A stretch of 14,634 bases of DNA from contig DATGMB010000301.1 in the NCBI GenBank assembly GCA_035293845.1, positions 1-14,634 on the forward strand, written 5' to 3'. Positions 13,043 through 14,634 of this stretch are shown here, in pieces (position 1 is the first letter of the stretch; each line of letters opens with the position of its first letter). The notes below the pieces were generated by a model. It did no database searches. It worked only from the letters and a program-made list of their open reading frames with translations, and had not been told where the DNA came from. This DNA is from DATGMB01 sp035293845 (GTDB lineage: Bacteria > Acidobacteriota > Terriglobia > Bryobacterales > Bryobacteraceae). The position numbers and the translations under genes were made by a program.

Positions 13043-13638
13043 TACATCCGCTGACGCACGAAATCCACCACTTCCGCGGTCACATATCGCGGCGGCGCGA
13101 TCAGGAAGTGCGGCTTCGTGTCCCACAAGCCCTGCGCGATATCGGCCCAAATGGGCGCGTTGATGCCGCGGTCCACTAGGAGGAAGGCGTCGGCGCGGTC
13201 CATGAAGCGGAGGCTGGAGGCTTTGAAGTCCTGGCAGGAAAAATCGAGCACCATGAGGAACAGGTCGGGACGGACCAGCTCGAGGATGCTGTTCGATTCG
13301 ACGATCACGTTCTGGCTCTGCGCGAGTAGCTTTCGGACCGTGTCCGCCGCGCGGGCGAGGCCGCCCGCGGGGGTGCGCAGCCAAAACGAGCGCTCGGCGC
13401 CGGCGGCGAGGAAGCGGCCGGAATCGGTGCGCGAGGGCTCGTACTCTTCGCTGAGCGCGAAGGGGTGGTCGAGCTCCGCCTCGCAGCCGCAATCCTTGCC
13501 CTCGCTTGCGCAGACGCCGTGGCCGTACTGCGTGATCTTCACGGCGGTCCAACGGCGGTCGCGGAGCTTCCGGATCAGCCCGGCCACCACCGAGGTTTTG
13601 CCGATGTTGCGGGAATGCCCGCCGACCGCCACCAGCAT
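13042..13638 (-). CDS. SIMIBI-class P-loop NTPase-like protein of unknown function (MobB/BioD-like)
   Basis: The 198-residue product begins with the nucleotide-binding loop VGGHSRNIGKTS (5-16). Five residues separate the first Gly from GKT, as in dethiobiotin synthetase and related SIMIBI enzymes rather than the classic Walker A. A second strand, NVIVESNSI (110-118), has the acidic residue expected at the magnesium site. KITQYGHG (34-41) resembles the MobB segment after strand two. Three cysteines, Cys43, Cys50 and Cys52, cluster nearby in CASEGKDCGCE and could bind metal. MobB-type nucleotide binding is the nearest assignment I can defend; the substrate is unknown. ATG 13638 overlaps the lpxD stop by one base (TGATG), so translation is coupled to lpxD. 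Confidence 0.7.
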   Translation of the reverse strand: MLVAVGGHSRNIGKTSVVAGLIRKLRDRRWTAVKITQYGHGVCASEGKDCGCEAELDHPFALSEEYEPSRTDSGRFLAAGAERSFWLRTPAGGLARAADTVRKLLAQSQNVIVESNSILELVRPDLFLMVLDFSCQDFKASSLRFMDRADAFLLVDRGINAPIWADIAQGLWDTKPHFLIAPPRYVTAEVVDFVRQRM

Positions 13639-14634
13639 CAGCGCTGCCGCTCCAACTCGGCCAGGCGGCGCTTGATGTCCGTAAGCTCGCGCCGCATTTC
13701 GGGCAGGCGCGCGAGATTGGCGAGCTGCTCCAGGTGCTGGCGCAGCGGGCGCGCCGGGGTGCCCCAGACGGTCTCGCCGCGGCGCACGATCTTCGACGTG
13801 AGCACGCCGCAGCCGGAGCCCAGCGTGGCGCGCGACTCAATGCGCGCTTTATCCCCGATGCCGACCTGGCCGCCGATCACCGCGTAATCCTCGACGACGA
13901 CGCCGCCCGAAAAGCCGGTCTGCGCGGCCACCACGACGTGCCGGCCGATGCGGCAGTTGTGCCCCACATGCACCATGTTATCGAGCTTGGTGCCCTCGCC
14001 GATGGACGTCACGCCCAAAGCGGCGCGGTCCACGCAGCAGTTGGCGCCGATTTCCACGAAATCGCCGAGCTCGACGCGGCCCACCTGCGGGAACTTGTGC
14101 CAGCGGTCGCGCTCCATCACGTACCCGAAGCCATCGGCGCCGATGACCGCGCCCGAATGGAGGATGGCTCCGCGGCCGATATCGACGTTGTCATAGATGG
14201 TGACGTGGGGATACAGCACGCAGCCTTCACCCATCGCCACGCGCTTGCCGACCACGCAGCCGGCGCCGATGCTGGTGGCGAGTCCGATGCGCGAGCTGTC
14301 GCCGATCACCGCGTGCGGTCCGATGTAGACCATGGCGCCGAGCTCGACATCCTTGCCGATTACGGCGGTGGGGTGAACGCCCGGTTGGATCTCCGCCGCG
14401 GGATAAAAGCGGCTCATGGCGCGCGCGAACGCGGTGCGGGGATTGGGCACGCGGATCACGGTGCGGTAACTGGGGGTAGGCCATTCCGGCGGGACGAGAA
14501 GGCAGCCGGCAGCGGAGCCTTCGGCCTGTTCGGCCGCCTTGCGGCTGCCGACGAAGGCGAGCTCGGAGCCTCCCGCGCTTTCGAGCGGAGCGACGCCGGT
14601 GAGCTCCTTTTCGCCATCGCCCTCGAAAGTGGCG
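13638..14634 (-). CDS. lpxD: UDP-3-O-(3-hydroxyacyl)glucosamine N-acyltransferase LpxD, 5' end beyond the window
   Basis: LpxD adds the N-linked hydroxyacyl chain to UDP-3-O-acylglucosamine, the third step of lipid A synthesis in the cytoplasm. About 331 codons are visible. The reading frame stays open to the right edge, and the upstream part (GVAPLESAGGSELAFVGSRK, then LLVPPEW) is the uridine-binding domain typical of LpxD. A GTG at 14459 is therefore internal and not the start. Next comes a left-handed beta-helix of hexapeptide repeats, from about AVIGKDVELGAMVYIG to IGGQVGIGDKARI, with the catalytic His in VHVGHNCRIG. The C-terminus is a charged helix, RRELTDIKRRLAELERQR, as usual for the trimer. 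Only a short N-terminal piece is missing. It is followed directly by the P-loop gene. Confidence 0.95.
   Translation of the reverse strand, partial: ATFEGDGEKELTGVAPLESAGGSELAFVGSRKAAEQAEGSAAGCLLVPPEWPTPSYRTVIRVPNPRTAFARAMSRFYPAAEIQPGVHPTAVIGKDVELGAMVYIGPHAVIGDSSRIGLATSIGAGCVVGKRVAMGEGCVLYPHVTIYDNVDIGRGAILHSGAVIGADGFGYVMERDRWHKFPQVGRVELGDFVEIGANCCVDRAALGVTSIGEGTKLDNMVHVGHNCRIGRHVVVAAQTGFSGGVVVEDYAVIGGQVGIGDKARIESRATLGSGCGVLTSKIVRRGETVWGTPARPLRQHLEQLANLARLPEMRRELTDIKRRLAELERQR

Overview
The window reads as chromosomal DNA of a high-GC, diderm, LPS-making soil bacterium, most likely an acidobacterium of the Solibacter/Bryobacter type. The reasons are lpxD, queuosine genes, and several enzymes of normally cytoplasmic families that carry twin-arginine leaders, plus a NIPSNAP protein and a secreted PQQ-like propeller. 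The lineage is inferred from gene content only. I found no rRNA, tRNA, CRISPR array, insertion sequence or phage gene.

Layout. Positions 1-116 may hold the last codons of a gene entering from the left. Positions 117-1001 are non-coding: a C-rich, low-complexity tract carries a decaying tandem repeat (about 90-120 bp period, five anchors between 298 and 736). A less biased leader follows, in which the queC start region appears in three similar copies. Positions 1002-3328 are a compact + strand operon, queC-queE-histone deacetylase-like, with a 14-nt overlap and then a 1-nt gap. A secreted PQQ-like propeller protein (3387-5168, +) follows with its own extended -10 promoter and a strong ribosome site. 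It converges on a Tat-exported Gfo/Idh/MocA oxidoreductase (5172-6581, -), which has a near-perfect TGATATAAT promoter. Upstream of that, also on the - strand, lies xseA (6677-8044). A hairpin-rich spacer separates xseA from a divergent NIPSNAP-family gene (8178-8954, +).

Positions 8955-11263 are a two-gene - strand operon of a sugar-isomerase-like TIM barrel and an enolase-superfamily enzyme. They are coupled by a GTGA overlap and both carry N-terminal twin-arginine sequences. A 57-nt cloverleaf-like inverted repeat lies just upstream. Next comes an unrecognised gene (11348-12019, -), divergent from a threonine/serine dehydratase (12066-13013, +). The right end is a - strand operon entering from beyond the window: lpxD (5' end cut off), then a SIMIBI-class P-loop protein that starts inside the lpxD stop codon (TGATG).

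How the genes fit together. queC and queE make the 7-deazaguanine core of queuosine, and lpxD makes lipid A. The Tat-leader enzymes (oxidoreductase, isomerase, enolase) look like parts of periplasmic sugar or sugar-acid catabolism, though substrates cannot be read from sequence. The most unusual signals are the decaying repeat array, the set of genes whose -10-like box sits only 5-7 nt before the start codon (suggesting leaderless mRNAs), the structured repeat at 11277-11333, and the P-loop protein coupled to lpxD. I do not see a clear new defence or mobile system.
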